A DNA stretch of 64,000 nucleotides from assembly GCA_030656615.1 (NCBI GenBank), contig JAUSOY010000078.1:95910-159909 (forward strand). The letters are read 5' to 3'. Shown here piece after piece: positions 1 through 7,418 of this stretch (position 1 is the stretch's first letter; each line of letters starts with the position of its first letter). The notes below the pieces were generated by a model, which searched no databases, was not told where the DNA came from, and saw only the letters and a program-made list of their open reading frames with translations. Source of the DNA: Bacteroidales bacterium (lineage in GTDB: Bacteria > Bacteroidota > Bacteroidia > Bacteroidales > TTA-H9). The translations under genes were made by a program, and so were the position numbers.

Positions 1-2
1 AA

Positions 3-806
3 GAAGGCCAAAAAATTCTCATTCCGCAGTTTTCGTGGTGGTATTACAAAGCCATTGCCGATGAAGTTGGCGGTATTAAGGCAGAATATCCCATAACCGA
101 AGGTGATTTCTCTTTCTATTATGATATTGATGGCATGAAGGATGCCGTTAAAAAACACAATCCCGCTGTTATCCTTATCAGTACACCAAATAACCCCACT
201 GGCAATGCAATGGGTTTCGGAGCCCTGCATGATTTTTTAAGTCATACCGGCGATGCAATCGTTATTCTGGATGAAGCATATACCATGTTTTTTAACACTG
301 ACCGTTCCTACGTAAAAGCACTCATCGATGAATTTCCAAATCTTCTGATAATCCGCACTTTTTCAAAGTATTATGCTTTGGCAGGTGTTCGGATTGGTTT
401 TGGATTTATGGGAAAAAATCTTTCAACATTCTCGAAATTCAGTGCACGCTACCTGGGTTATAATCGACTTACCGAACGCATAGCGCTTGCAGCCCTCGAT
501 TCGGATGATTATTACAACGATATGCGAATTAAAATGGTGAGCGATCTTGATATGTTTTTTAAATCCTTCAATCAGCTTCCTGGTTTCAAAGCATACCGTT
601 CGGAAGCCAATTTTATTTTGGTAAAAATTCCTGAAGGAATTAAAGATGCCATGAATGCCTATCTCAAGGAACGGGGGTATATTATAAAATTCATGAACGA
701 GGACGGACTGGACCAACATGTTAGAATTTCATTAGGAACTCAGGAAGAAAATCACATGCTGATGAATTTGGTTAACGAATTTGTAGCCCAACACTCTGGC
801 AAATAA
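3..806 (+). CDS. PLP-dependent class I/II aminotransferase, HisC-like (5' end outside window)
   Basis: The frame is open from the first bases of the window, so the N-terminus lies upstream; the visible 267 residues are the C-terminal two thirds of a fold-type I aminotransferase of the histidinol-phosphate aminotransferase type. Visible motifs are STPNNPTG (substrate/PLP loop), the VILDEAY strand carrying the Asp that contacts the PLP ring nitrogen, and TFSKYYALAGVRIGFGF, which carries the Schiff-base lysine. It overlaps the next gene by one base (806), so it is translationally coupled to a lipid-headgroup transferase. Its substrate is therefore more likely a phospho-amino compound or headgroup precursor than histidinol phosphate, which is inference. 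In some bacteria a related aminotransferase is fused to a nucleotidyltransferase domain; the missing upstream part would show whether that is so here. Confidence 0.9.
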   Translation, partial: EGQKILIPQFSWWYYKAIADEVGGIKAEYPITEGDFSFYYDIDGMKDAVKKHNPAVILISTPNNPTGNAMGFGALHDFLSHTGDAIVILDEAYTMFFNTDRSYVKALIDEFPNLLIIRTFSKYYALAGVRIGFGFMGKNLSTFSKFSARYLGYNRLTERIALAALDSDDYYNDMRIKMVSDLDMFFKSFNQLPGFKAYRSEANFILVKIPEGIKDAMNAYLKERGYIIKFMNEDGLDQHVRISLGTQEENHMLMNLVNEFVAQHSGK

Positions 807-1666
807 TGCGAAAGATATTCGAAGGATATAGCCAAACACTTAAACAAACGGAAGTTGAAGAAGTTGCTGATCTGGTCTTTTACAGACCATTGGGCTACCT
901 TATTGTTCTCATCGTTAAGCGATGGCCTGTCACCCCTAATCACCTGACATTTATTGCCCTTGGGTTTGGTGCAATCAGCGGATATTTTTACTCATTAGGT
1001 ACTTCATACGCTTTTATTCTTGCAGCTGTATTTCTTCTGTTATTCAATATTTTTGATTGCAGCGACGGACAATTGGCACGTTTAAAGCGTAATGGTACAG
1101 CTTTCGGAAGAATTATCGATGGTGTAGCCGATTATATCACAGGGATATTCACTTATGTTGGAATTGGTATTGGATTTGCCAATCATACTTCCGATCCGCT
1201 ATTATGGTGGACTTTGCTCATTATTACAGCCATCACCAATATATTCCACTCGATGATGACCGACCACAGGCGCTCACGCTTTCTGGAAGGCTCTACTGGC
1301 ACAGCCAATACCGCTCCAGAGGAAACCCAACGCCTTCGCGACCTTATTGCTTCGCAAGAATTTCAATCGTTTTCGGCGCCCAATCGGATAATTACTAAAA
1401 TATATTACCGGTATAACGTACTTTTAGCGAAGATGGCCGGTAAACATTCGGTTAAAACTAAAAATCAGGGAGCTTATTATGCTGCAAATAAGCGGATAAT
1501 GAAATTCTGGACATTTTTAGGTCCAACGACCCAAATTACTTTTTTGGTGATTTGCTCGTTTTTTGGTGATTTTTATACTTTTATCCTTGGGACTATCATC
1601 GTTTTTAATATTTACGCCATTATACTGGCAATTTGGCAACACCAAATAAACCGAAAATTGTCATGA
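806..1666 (+). CDS. CDP-alcohol phosphatidyltransferase family protein (canonical motif)
   Basis: A 286-residue integral membrane enzyme of the CDP-alcohol phosphatidyltransferase family, which joins a CDP-activated group to an alcohol in lipid headgroup synthesis. The full catalytic signature DxxDGxxAR-x8-GxxxDxxxD is present: D84, D87, D105 and D109 are all intact (DCSDGQLAR ... GRIIDGVAD). Hydrophobic segments near residues 30-60, 68-85, 120-140 and 235-280 fit the family's six-helix fold. Given the myo-inositol-1-phosphate synthase gene downstream, a phosphatidylinositol(-phosphate) or phosphoinositol-ceramide synthase role is the best inference, but the headgroup is not readable from sequence. 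It starts on the last base of the aminotransferase stop codon and overlaps the next gene by ATGA. A second, diverged paralogue lies at 5482-6387. Confidence 0.93.
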   Translation: MRKIFEGYSQTLKQTEVEEVADLVFYRPLGYLIVLIVKRWPVTPNHLTFIALGFGAISGYFYSLGTSYAFILAAVFLLLFNIFDCSDGQLARLKRNGTAFGRIIDGVADYITGIFTYVGIGIGFANHTSDPLLWWTLLIITAITNIFHSMMTDHRRSRFLEGSTGTANTAPEETQRLRDLIASQEFQSFSAPNRIITKIYYRYNVLLAKMAGKHSVKTKNQGAYYAANKRIMKFWTFLGPTTQITFLVICSFFGDFYTFILGTIIVFNIYAIILAIWQHQINRKLS

Positions 1667-2397
1667 ATACCACTGCAGTAATTCTTGCTGCCGGCACTGC
1701 AAGCCGTCTTAGGCCTCTTACAGATACCACCCCAAAGTGTCTGTTACTTATCGATAACAAGAGTATACTTGAAAGAACCATTGACAATATTCTTGCAAAT
1801 GGAATTAATAAACTCATTATCGTTACTGGCTATAGAGAAGAAATGATTCAAGGTTTTGCAAACTCGAATTATCCGGACTTGGATATTCGGTTTATTACCA
1901 ATAATGTATATGAATCAACCAATAATGCCTGGTCGCTCATGCTAGCCCTCAGGGAACTAAATGGAGGAAATATGCTCCTACTGGATAGCGATATTCTTTT
2001 TGACGCGGATATTATTAAAAAACTTCTTCATTCCGGATATCGTGATTGTCTGGCTTTACGTGCTTCTAATCAATTGGGTACTGAAGAAATTAAGGTGGTT
2101 TCCGATTCTACTGGATTAATGTCTGCTATCTCTAAAGTGGTAAATCCTGCAGATGCCAGTGGTGAATCCATTGGCATTGAATTATTTTCAGAGGCCACAA
2201 TTTCAATCCTGAAACAGACCATTGAAAAAAGAATGGCTGAAGGAAAAATTAACGAGTTTTATGAAGCTTCATTTGAAGAAATGATACAAAACCATACACC
2301 ATTCTACGCTGTAAATATTAATCCATCAGCATGCATGGAAATTGATACCGTAGAAGATTTGCAAACAGCAACCAAGATAATGCAAAAAGTAACCTAA
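1663..2397 (+). CDS. Nucleotidyltransferase (sugar/inositol-phosphate NTP transferase family), paralogue 1
   Basis: A 244-residue cytosolic nucleotidyltransferase of the GT-A-like NTP_transferase family. The N-terminus has ILAAGTASRLRPLT followed by a PK signature a few residues on, the nucleotide-binding loop of the family, and MLLLDSDILF provides the metal-binding Asp pair. I chose ATG 1663, which overlaps the upstream stop codon as ATGA, rather than an in-frame TTG at 1633 inside the previous gene, because the family fold begins directly at the Met. The family makes NDP-activated sugars, CDP-choline-like compounds or, in archaea, CDP-inositol. Next to a CDP-alcohol transferase and with inositol-phosphate synthase in the locus, activation of inositol phosphate or an aminoalcohol phosphate is plausible but unproven. 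Confidence 0.88.
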   Translation: MNTTAVILAAGTASRLRPLTDTTPKCLLLIDNKSILERTIDNILANGINKLIIVTGYREEMIQGFANSNYPDLDIRFITNNVYESTNNAWSLMLALRELNGGNMLLLDSDILFDADIIKKLLHSGYRDCLALRASNQLGTEEIKVVSDSTGLMSAISKVVNPADASGESIGIELFSEATISILKQTIEKRMAEGKINEFYEASFEEMIQNHTPFYAVNINPSACMEIDTVEDLQTATKIMQKVT

Positions 2398-2406
2398 AAC
2401 CACTCC

Positions 2407-3225
2407 ATGACTGAAAGCCTGATTACTATTTCACTTGTAGGATTTCTGGCCGGATTTGTTTTTTCGATGCCCGTGGCCGGTCCAATCAGCATTCTTATTA
2501 CCAGCAATGCCCTGAAAGGAAAATTTCGATATTGCGTCAGGGCAGCGGTCGGATCAGCCTTTGCCGACTTTACTTACGTTTATATTGCCGTTTTGGGGCT
2601 TACAGGCTTTTATTCATACTATAGACCCGCAATACCTTATATCCTTATGGTAGGCTCCATATTTTTACTATTTCTAGGATATAAAATTTTTAAAACAAAG
2701 CTTAAAATTGAAGATATTCGTGACGAAAAAATTAACCACGATAAATATAAAAATAAAGGGGGCTTTACCAGTGGGCTTATGCTCAATTTTTTAAATCCTA
2801 CTTTATTTCTTGGTTGGCTTACATCTTCCTTTATTACAATTTCTCTGGTGGCTTCATTAGGATTTAATATGGGTGGTATGGACAAGGTTGTTAGTAATAA
2901 TGTAAAACAAATTAACCAAATTAACAGAACTTCCGACTCTTCTCTTAGTATTGCTACTCATCAATTCGACTTTTTAAATAACGATTTACATGCTAAAAAG
3001 GATACTGTAAAGGGTTACGCTTTTATTTTAAGTGGCTTTTATGCTTTTTTTCTGTCCCTTGGAAGTGTTTTCTGGTTTTATTTGCTTACAAAATTGCTTA
3101 TTAAAAACAGGCACCGCCTTAATGTAAATTACCTGAATAAGGTTATTTCTGCCTTGGGACTGGTACTCTGCGGCTTCGGCATATATTTGGCAGGTAGAGG
3201 CATTGATTTGGTTTTCTTCCATTAA
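2407..3225 (+). CDS. LysE-type translocator family membrane protein
   Basis: A 272-residue inner-membrane protein of the LysE/RhtB exporter superfamily. The N-terminal helix is followed by the family signature around residues 20-45 (SMPVAGPISILIT, then NALKGKFR) and a GSAFADFTY helix, and five to six hydrophobic segments are visible. Residues about 160-200 form a Ser/Asn/Lys-rich hydrophilic loop (GGMDKVVSNNVKQINQ region) longer than usual for the family, splitting the protein into two halves. LysE proteins export amino acids or small amines. It lies 9 bp after the nucleotidyltransferase in the same operon, so it may export a headgroup precursor or act on lipid traffic; that is inference from position only. 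Confidence 0.8.
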   Translation: MTESLITISLVGFLAGFVFSMPVAGPISILITSNALKGKFRYCVRAAVGSAFADFTYVYIAVLGLTGFYSYYRPAIPYILMVGSIFLLFLGYKIFKTKLKIEDIRDEKINHDKYKNKGGFTSGLMLNFLNPTLFLGWLTSSFITISLVASLGFNMGGMDKVVSNNVKQINQINRTSDSSLSIATHQFDFLNNDLHAKKDTVKGYAFILSGFYAFFLSLGSVFWFYLLTKLLIKNRHRLNVNYLNKVISALGLVLCGFGIYLAGRGIDLVFFH

Positions 3226-3240
3226 GAAAGCCTAATTTTG
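3207..3240 (+). promoter_or_regulatory. Candidate Bacteroidota-type promoter for the second nucleotidyltransferase
   Basis: A perfect TAnnTTTG -7 element (TAATTTTG, 3233-3240) lies 19 bp before the ATG at 3260, and a TTTG at 3207-3210 lies 22 bp upstream of it, slightly more than the usual 19-21 bp. It would overlap the end of the LysE-type gene and give a leader of only about 12 nt. Confidence 0.45.
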
Positions 3241-3259
3241 TGGGCTAATTTCTCTTTAA

Positions 3260-3955
3260 ATGCATTACGCTATTATCGCCGCCGGTGAGGGTTCTCGTCT
3301 TCGATCCGAAGGAGTTGACATACCAAAACCTTTAATTCCTCTGAATGGTAAAGCCCTGATAGAACGTCTTACTGATATTCTATTTCTTCATGAACCAGAA
3401 TCGTTAAGCATAATTGTCAACGAAATATATCCGGAGCTAATCAATTGGGCACAGCAATTTATTTGTCCTGTACCTTTTCATATTGTTGCAAAAACTACAT
3501 TAAGTTCAATGCATAGTCTTTATGCTTTACGGTACAGGCTTAATGAAAAATCTTTTATTCTGACCACCGTCGATACCGTATTCAAACAGGACGAATTTAA
3601 AAAGTACATCGATTTTATTAAAGAAAATCCATCATACGATGCCGTTATGGCAGTAACATCTTTCGTGGAAGATGAAAAACCACTGTGGGTAAAAACCACC
3701 CCGGATAATACCATACTTTCTTTCGACAGCCAGCGAAATGGCCATCAATTCGTAAGTGGCGGATTCTATTATTTCACGCCAGCGGTGATGAAACTTTTGC
3801 CAGATGCAATCGATTCTGGCATGCAGAAAATGCGCAACTTTCAATCGCTACTCATTGATAAAGGCTTAAATGTCAAGGCATTTGAATTTGAGAAAATTAT
3901 CGATATCGATCATCTGGATGACTTAAAATCCGCTTCTGATTTTATTCAGAAATAA
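3260..3955 (+). CDS. Nucleotidyltransferase (NTP transferase family), paralogue 2
   Basis: A 231-residue cytosolic nucleotidyltransferase. The nucleotide-binding loop IIAAGEGSRLRSEG is followed by IPKPLIPLNGKALIERL, and LTTVDTVF sits where the metal-binding Asp is expected. It is only distantly similar to paralogue 1 (1663-2397): the PLT segment after the Arg is replaced by a longer SEGVDIPKPL sequence. Such enzymes of about 230 residues (LicC/MobA-like) typically make CDP- or NDP-activated small alcohols or sugars. A promoter-like element just upstream suggests it can be transcribed apart from the first four genes. Two nucleotidyltransferases in one lipid locus suggest two separate activated headgroups. 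Confidence 0.87.
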   Translation: MHYAIIAAGEGSRLRSEGVDIPKPLIPLNGKALIERLTDILFLHEPESLSIIVNEIYPELINWAQQFICPVPFHIVAKTTLSSMHSLYALRYRLNEKSFILTTVDTVFKQDEFKKYIDFIKENPSYDAVMAVTSFVEDEKPLWVKTTPDNTILSFDSQRNGHQFVSGGFYYFTPAVMKLLPDAIDSGMQKMRNFQSLLIDKGLNVKAFEFEKIIDIDHLDDLKSASDFIQK

Positions 3956-3970
3956 ATATCCAATAAAAAC

Positions 3971-4004
3971 TTTGCAAACCATGAAAGTTTTTTAATTTTG
4001 CAAA
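3971..4004 (+). promoter_or_regulatory. Strong Bacteroidota promoter with two TTTGCAAA palindromes (likely TetR operator)
   Basis: The -33 TTTG (3971-3974) and -7 TAATTTTG (3993-4000) are close to ideal, with 18-19 bp between them, and the start codon follows at 4017. The 8-bp palindrome TTTGCAAA occurs twice, at 3971-3978 and 3997-4004, each overlapping one promoter element, with centres 26 bp apart. This arrangement fits autorepression by the adjacent TetR protein. The second copy may partly reflect the common base preference after the -7 element. Confidence 0.65.
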
Positions 4005-4016
4005 AAACTTTTTATA

Positions 4017-4616
4017 ATGGAGGTCAGAGATCGAATCATCCAAGCCGCAAGAAAATCATTTGTTTTGTTTGGCATACGTGGAGTAACCATGGATCAGATA
4101 GCTCAGGAGGCTGGTGTTTCTAAACGAACCATTTATGAAATATTTGCTGATAAGGGTGAATTGCTCTTGGCGTGTATTGAATATATGGAATGTGACATGG
4201 AAAAACACAGACAAGAAATTGAAAATTCGTCTCAGAATGTTATCGAAACCATGTACCGCCATTCTGATTTTCATATTAAAATGCTGGAAGATTTCAATCC
4301 ACTGTTTTTCATGGATATGCAAAAATTTTATCCTGCTGCATGGGATATTATATTCAATAAATTCAATCAAAAAAAATATCACGATATAAAACGCTTGCTT
4401 CAGGTCGGACTGAAACAAGGCCTATTCCGTAAGGATATTCATTTGGAAATTGCAACCAAAGTATTGCTTGAGCAAACAAAAATGGCCATGACACTTGATA
4501 TGCTTAAAGGAGGAAAATACTCGCGGAAAGATATTTTTAATAATCTCGTTATAAATTATATACGAGGTATTTCTTCTGAATCAGGACTTGAACTGCTTAA
4601 CAAATATTATAAATAG
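4017..4616 (+). CDS. TetR/AcrR-family transcriptional regulator
   Basis: A 199-residue regulator. The N-terminal helix-turn-helix (about residues 24-50) has the TetR signature TMDQIAQEAGVSKRTIYEIF followed by KGELL; the rest is an alpha-helical ligand-binding domain without a recognisable ligand signature. It stands in the middle of the inositol-lipid locus with its own strong promoter, 32 bp ahead of the ATP-grasp/CDP-alcohol transferase/flippase/HAD/MIPS gene run, so it most likely is the first gene of the second half of the locus and controls it. The paired TTTGCAAA palindromes in its promoter are candidate binding sites. The inducer could be a lipid or lipid precursor, which is speculation. 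Confidence 0.93.
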   Translation: MEVRDRIIQAARKSFVLFGIRGVTMDQIAQEAGVSKRTIYEIFADKGELLLACIEYMECDMEKHRQEIENSSQNVIETMYRHSDFHIKMLEDFNPLFFMDMQKFYPAAWDIIFNKFNQKKYHDIKRLLQVGLKQGLFRKDIHLEIATKVLLEQTKMAMTLDMLKGGKYSRKDIFNNLVINYIRGISSESGLELLNKYYK

Positions 4617-4648
4617 TTTTCTAAAAACTCCATTACTATTTTAACAAT

Positions 4649-5479
4649 ATGAATCTCAAATTTGCAGCGGTTACACGCGGCCAAAAATACTCTCCCAATC
4701 ATATCGGTAACGATAGCCAGATTATGCGCCTTACAATTGCCGAACTTGAAAAAATGGGGCATCGTGTCCGAATTTATGAAGAAGATATCATCAGTCCGGA
4801 GGTTGTTACTGAAAACTTTATATTCACAATGATTCGTGGAAGCTATGCCCTTGAAAAACTGGTTCAGTTCGAGAAAAACGGCGCTTTCGTTATCAATTCT
4901 ACAGAAGCGGTTTTAAATTGCTACCGCGATCGGATGGCTCGCATACTTCCTGAGGCAGGTGTCCCTTTTCCTAAAAGTATTATTGTTGAAACATCAGCAA
5001 AAAATATTGATTTTAGCGGTTTTGAAAACCAGGAAAAACTCTGGGTAAAACGCGGTGATGTGCACGCCATACACCGGGAAGATGTCACTTTGGTGTATCA
5101 AAAAGAAGAACTCTATAGTGTACTGCTCGAATATGAAAGAAGAGGAATAGAAAAAGCCGTTATTCAGGAACAGCTGGATGGTGATGTTGTGAAGTTTTAT
5201 GCCGTAAATGATAGCAAATTTTTCCACTGGTATTATCATAATGGTTCGCGTCAATTGCCTTTCGACCCCAAATTCCTTCATAAAATTGCCTTGGACAGTG
5301 CTAGGGCTCTTAAAGTTGATATTTACGGTGGCGACGCAGTTGTCGGAGAAGATGGCAGCGTAAAAATTATTGATTTAAATGACTGGCCAAGCTTTGCTCC
5401 TGTTAGAGAAATTGCATCCAAACACATTGCAGAACTTATTCACAATAAAGCATTGGACTTCCATTCAAAAATATTATAA
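4649..5479 (+). CDS. ATP-grasp domain enzyme of unknown substrate (RimK/ITPK-like)
   Basis: A 276-residue soluble ATP-grasp protein. Visible parts are an N-terminal pre-ATP-grasp fold, AGVPFPKSIIV at the start of the ATP-grasp domain (about residue 105), a lysine-bearing KLWVKRGDVHA strand, EQLDGDVVKFYAVND and the C-terminal metal-binding loop VKIIDLNDWPSFAPV. The last two resemble the layout of ribosomal-protein glutamate ligase RimK and of eukaryotic inositol 1,3,4-trisphosphate 5/6-kinase, both ATP-grasp enzymes, so either an amino-acid ligase or an inositol(-phosphate) kinase is possible. It lies 2 bp before a CDP-alcohol transferase and in one operon with MIPS, which points to headgroup building. 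The substrate cannot be told from sequence. Confidence 0.82.
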   Translation: MNLKFAAVTRGQKYSPNHIGNDSQIMRLTIAELEKMGHRVRIYEEDIISPEVVTENFIFTMIRGSYALEKLVQFEKNGAFVINSTEAVLNCYRDRMARILPEAGVPFPKSIIVETSAKNIDFSGFENQEKLWVKRGDVHAIHREDVTLVYQKEELYSVLLEYERRGIEKAVIQEQLDGDVVKFYAVNDSKFFHWYYHNGSRQLPFDPKFLHKIALDSARALKVDIYGGDAVVGEDGSVKIIDLNDWPSFAPVREIASKHIAELIHNKALDFHSKIL

Positions 5480-5481
5480 AC

Positions 5482-6387
5482 ATGAGTAATATTAGCATTG
5501 AATCAACTCTAAAATCTTCTGACACTGAAGAATGGATCGATATCTATTTTTATCGAAAAATTGGTTATGCAATAGCCTGGGCAAGCATGAAAGCTAATAT
5601 TAGTCCTAATGCGTTAACCATCATCAGTATTTTTTGGGGAATGGCTGCTGGTCATCTCTTTTATTACAGCAATCTATGGATTAATGTAATCGGAATTGTT
5701 TGTTTAGTGATTGCGAATTCGTTGGATAGCGCTGACGGACAGTTGGCACGCATGACCAACAACAAAACAAAACTGGGACGTATTTTGGATGGCCTTGCTG
5801 GTAATATCTGGTTTGTAACAATATACATCCATTTATTGCTTCGTTTATTACACGAAGGTTACGGATACTGGGTTATTGTATTATTTGCCGTTACCGGAGC
5901 ATCCCATATTTTTCAGGCAGCTTTAGCCGATTATTACCGTAATGCACATTTGTACATCATTAATGGTGAGGAAGGAAGTGAGTTTGATAATTCTTCCAAA
6001 GTAAAGAAGGAATACGAAAAACTCCTATGGAAAAAGCATTTCTTTGAAAAACTTTTCACGTGTACTTACATCAACTATACGCGTGAACAGGAATTATTCA
6101 CAAAAAATCTTCAGAAACTGGTACAACTAATTAAAGTAAAATTTAATGGGAAATTGCCCGTTTCTATTCAAAAAGACCTTAGAAAAGAGAACAAGGTATT
6201 GATGCCAATCACAAATATATTATCTTTCAATACACGTGCTATAGCGTTATTTATATGCCTGATCTCAGGACAGGTTATCTGGTATTGGGTTTTTGAATTT
6301 ACCATATTAAATTTTCTATTATTATACATGATTGGTAAACAAGAGCGTATCAGTAAAAAATATTTTGCAATTTTGAATAATATTTAG
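5482..6387 (+). CDS. CDP-alcohol phosphatidyltransferase paralogue with a degenerate motif (last Asp is Gly)
   Basis: A 301-residue membrane protein of the CDP-alcohol phosphatidyltransferase family, paralogous to 806-1666 (both share the DGQLAR block and GRI(I/L)DG). The signature reads DSADGQLAR-x8-GRILDGLAG: D82, D85 and D103 are present, but the fourth acidic residue, expected at 107, is Gly. In the family that Asp is the proposed catalytic base, so this copy may use another residue, act on a different acceptor, or be a non-catalytic partner of the first copy. A polar insert at about residues 165-225, rich in Lys/Glu, separates the catalytic part from the C-terminal helices. It is 2 bp after the ATP-grasp gene and 14 bp before the flippase gene. 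Confidence 0.88.
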   Translation: MSNISIESTLKSSDTEEWIDIYFYRKIGYAIAWASMKANISPNALTIISIFWGMAAGHLFYYSNLWINVIGIVCLVIANSLDSADGQLARMTNNKTKLGRILDGLAGNIWFVTIYIHLLLRLLHEGYGYWVIVLFAVTGASHIFQAALADYYRNAHLYIINGEEGSEFDNSSKVKKEYEKLLWKKHFFEKLFTCTYINYTREQELFTKNLQKLVQLIKVKFNGKLPVSIQKDLRKENKVLMPITNILSFNTRAIALFICLISGQVIWYWVFEFTILNFLLLYMIGKQERISKKYFAILNNI

Positions 6388-6401
6388 CACGAATTATTGG
6401 A

Positions 6402-7418
6402 ATGAAAGCACAGAAAGCAAATATCGCATTCTTCATTTTCGGACTCGCCATGCTGACGTATCTGGTGCTTGATTTTGGCCTTGAACAGATTCTCGAAAAT
6501 ATTATTCAAACTGGCTGGTGGTTTCTCCCTATATTAGGTTTATGGCTGGTAATTTATATTATGAATGCCATGGCATGGCATTATATCATTGGAATAGGGC
6601 ATAACTCAAACTTTAGAGAAATTCTGCGATTGATGATCTCTGGTTTTGCCATTAATTATATGACTCCGGTTGTTGGATTGGCAGGTGAACCATATAAAGT
6701 TATGAATATCAGAAATAAAGTTGGTATTCAGAAAGCATCATCATCCGTTATTCTATACAATATGATGCACATATTGTCGCATTTTTATTTCTGGTTAGCT
6801 ACCGTTGTCCTGGTAGTGGCCTTTACCCCTCTCACCAAAGCGGCTTATATTGCTTCCGGATTTACGTTTATTGTCCTCATTTTCCTAGTAATCATCTTCT
6901 ATGCCTGGCACCGGAAGGGCATCGTATATACGCTACTTGGATTTGTTGAACGTATTCCATTCATGAAAAATCGCATCATAAGACTGCGTGAGAATAATGA
7001 ATCGCTCAACCAGATAGATGAACAAATACGATTTTTATACAACGGGCAGCGAAAAACTTTTTACATTATCCTGTTTATCGAATTTATTGCTCGGGTAATT
7101 GGCTCACTTGAGTTTTATTTTATCATGAAGGCAATTGGTCATGACGTAAGCATTCTACAGGCCATATATATCAGTGCAGCATCTTCACTTATAGCCAATC
7201 TGTTTTTCTTTATCCCACTTCAACTCGGGACTCGTGAAGGCAGCCTGTATATGGTTTTCGACAGTTTAAAATTTACCCCTGAATTGGGTGTATTCGTTAG
7301 CCTGGTAACACGGATACGAGAGTTCTTCTGGATACTTGTTGGACTCATATTAATGCGCATCACAAGCGTGAAAAATAAAAAAACTGGTGTAACAATATAC
7401 CAAACCGATAGTCAATAA
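6402..7418 (+). CDS. Lysylphosphatidylglycerol-synthase-type transmembrane protein (UPF0104, putative lipid flippase)
   Basis: A 338-residue polytopic membrane protein with about eight hydrophobic helices. It matches the LPG_synthase_TM (formerly UPF0104) family by the FREILRLMISGFAINYMTPV segment followed by GLAGEPYKV, and a late LFFFIPLQLGTREGSLY segment. The same fold is the flippase half of MprF, which moves modified phospholipids to the outer leaflet; stand-alone members often sit beside lipid or glycan synthesis genes. Here its place between the second headgroup transferase and the HAD/MIPS genes suggests it flips the inositol lipid made by this operon. The soluble aminoacyl-transferase half of MprF is absent. 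Function beyond the family is inference. Confidence 0.87.
   Translation: MKAQKANIAFFIFGLAMLTYLVLDFGLEQILENIIQTGWWFLPILGLWLVIYIMNAMAWHYIIGIGHNSNFREILRLMISGFAINYMTPVVGLAGEPYKVMNIRNKVGIQKASSSVILYNMMHILSHFYFWLATVVLVVAFTPLTKAAYIASGFTFIVLIFLVIIFYAWHRKGIVYTLLGFVERIPFMKNRIIRLRENNESLNQIDEQIRFLYNGQRKTFYIILFIEFIARVIGSLEFYFIMKAIGHDVSILQAIYISAASSLIANLFFFIPLQLGTREGSLYMVFDSLKFTPELGVFVSLVTRIREFFWILVGLILMRITSVKNKKTGVTIYQTDSQ

Noticed and set aside
1633..1662. TTG start of the first nucleotidyltransferase
   Set aside because: It lies inside the preceding gene; ATG 1663 overlaps its stop codon as ATGA and starts at the family fold.
4649..5479. D-Ala-D-Ala ligase
   Set aside because: The ATP-grasp core fits RimK/ITPK-type arrangement better, and the neighbours are lipid genes, not cell-wall genes.
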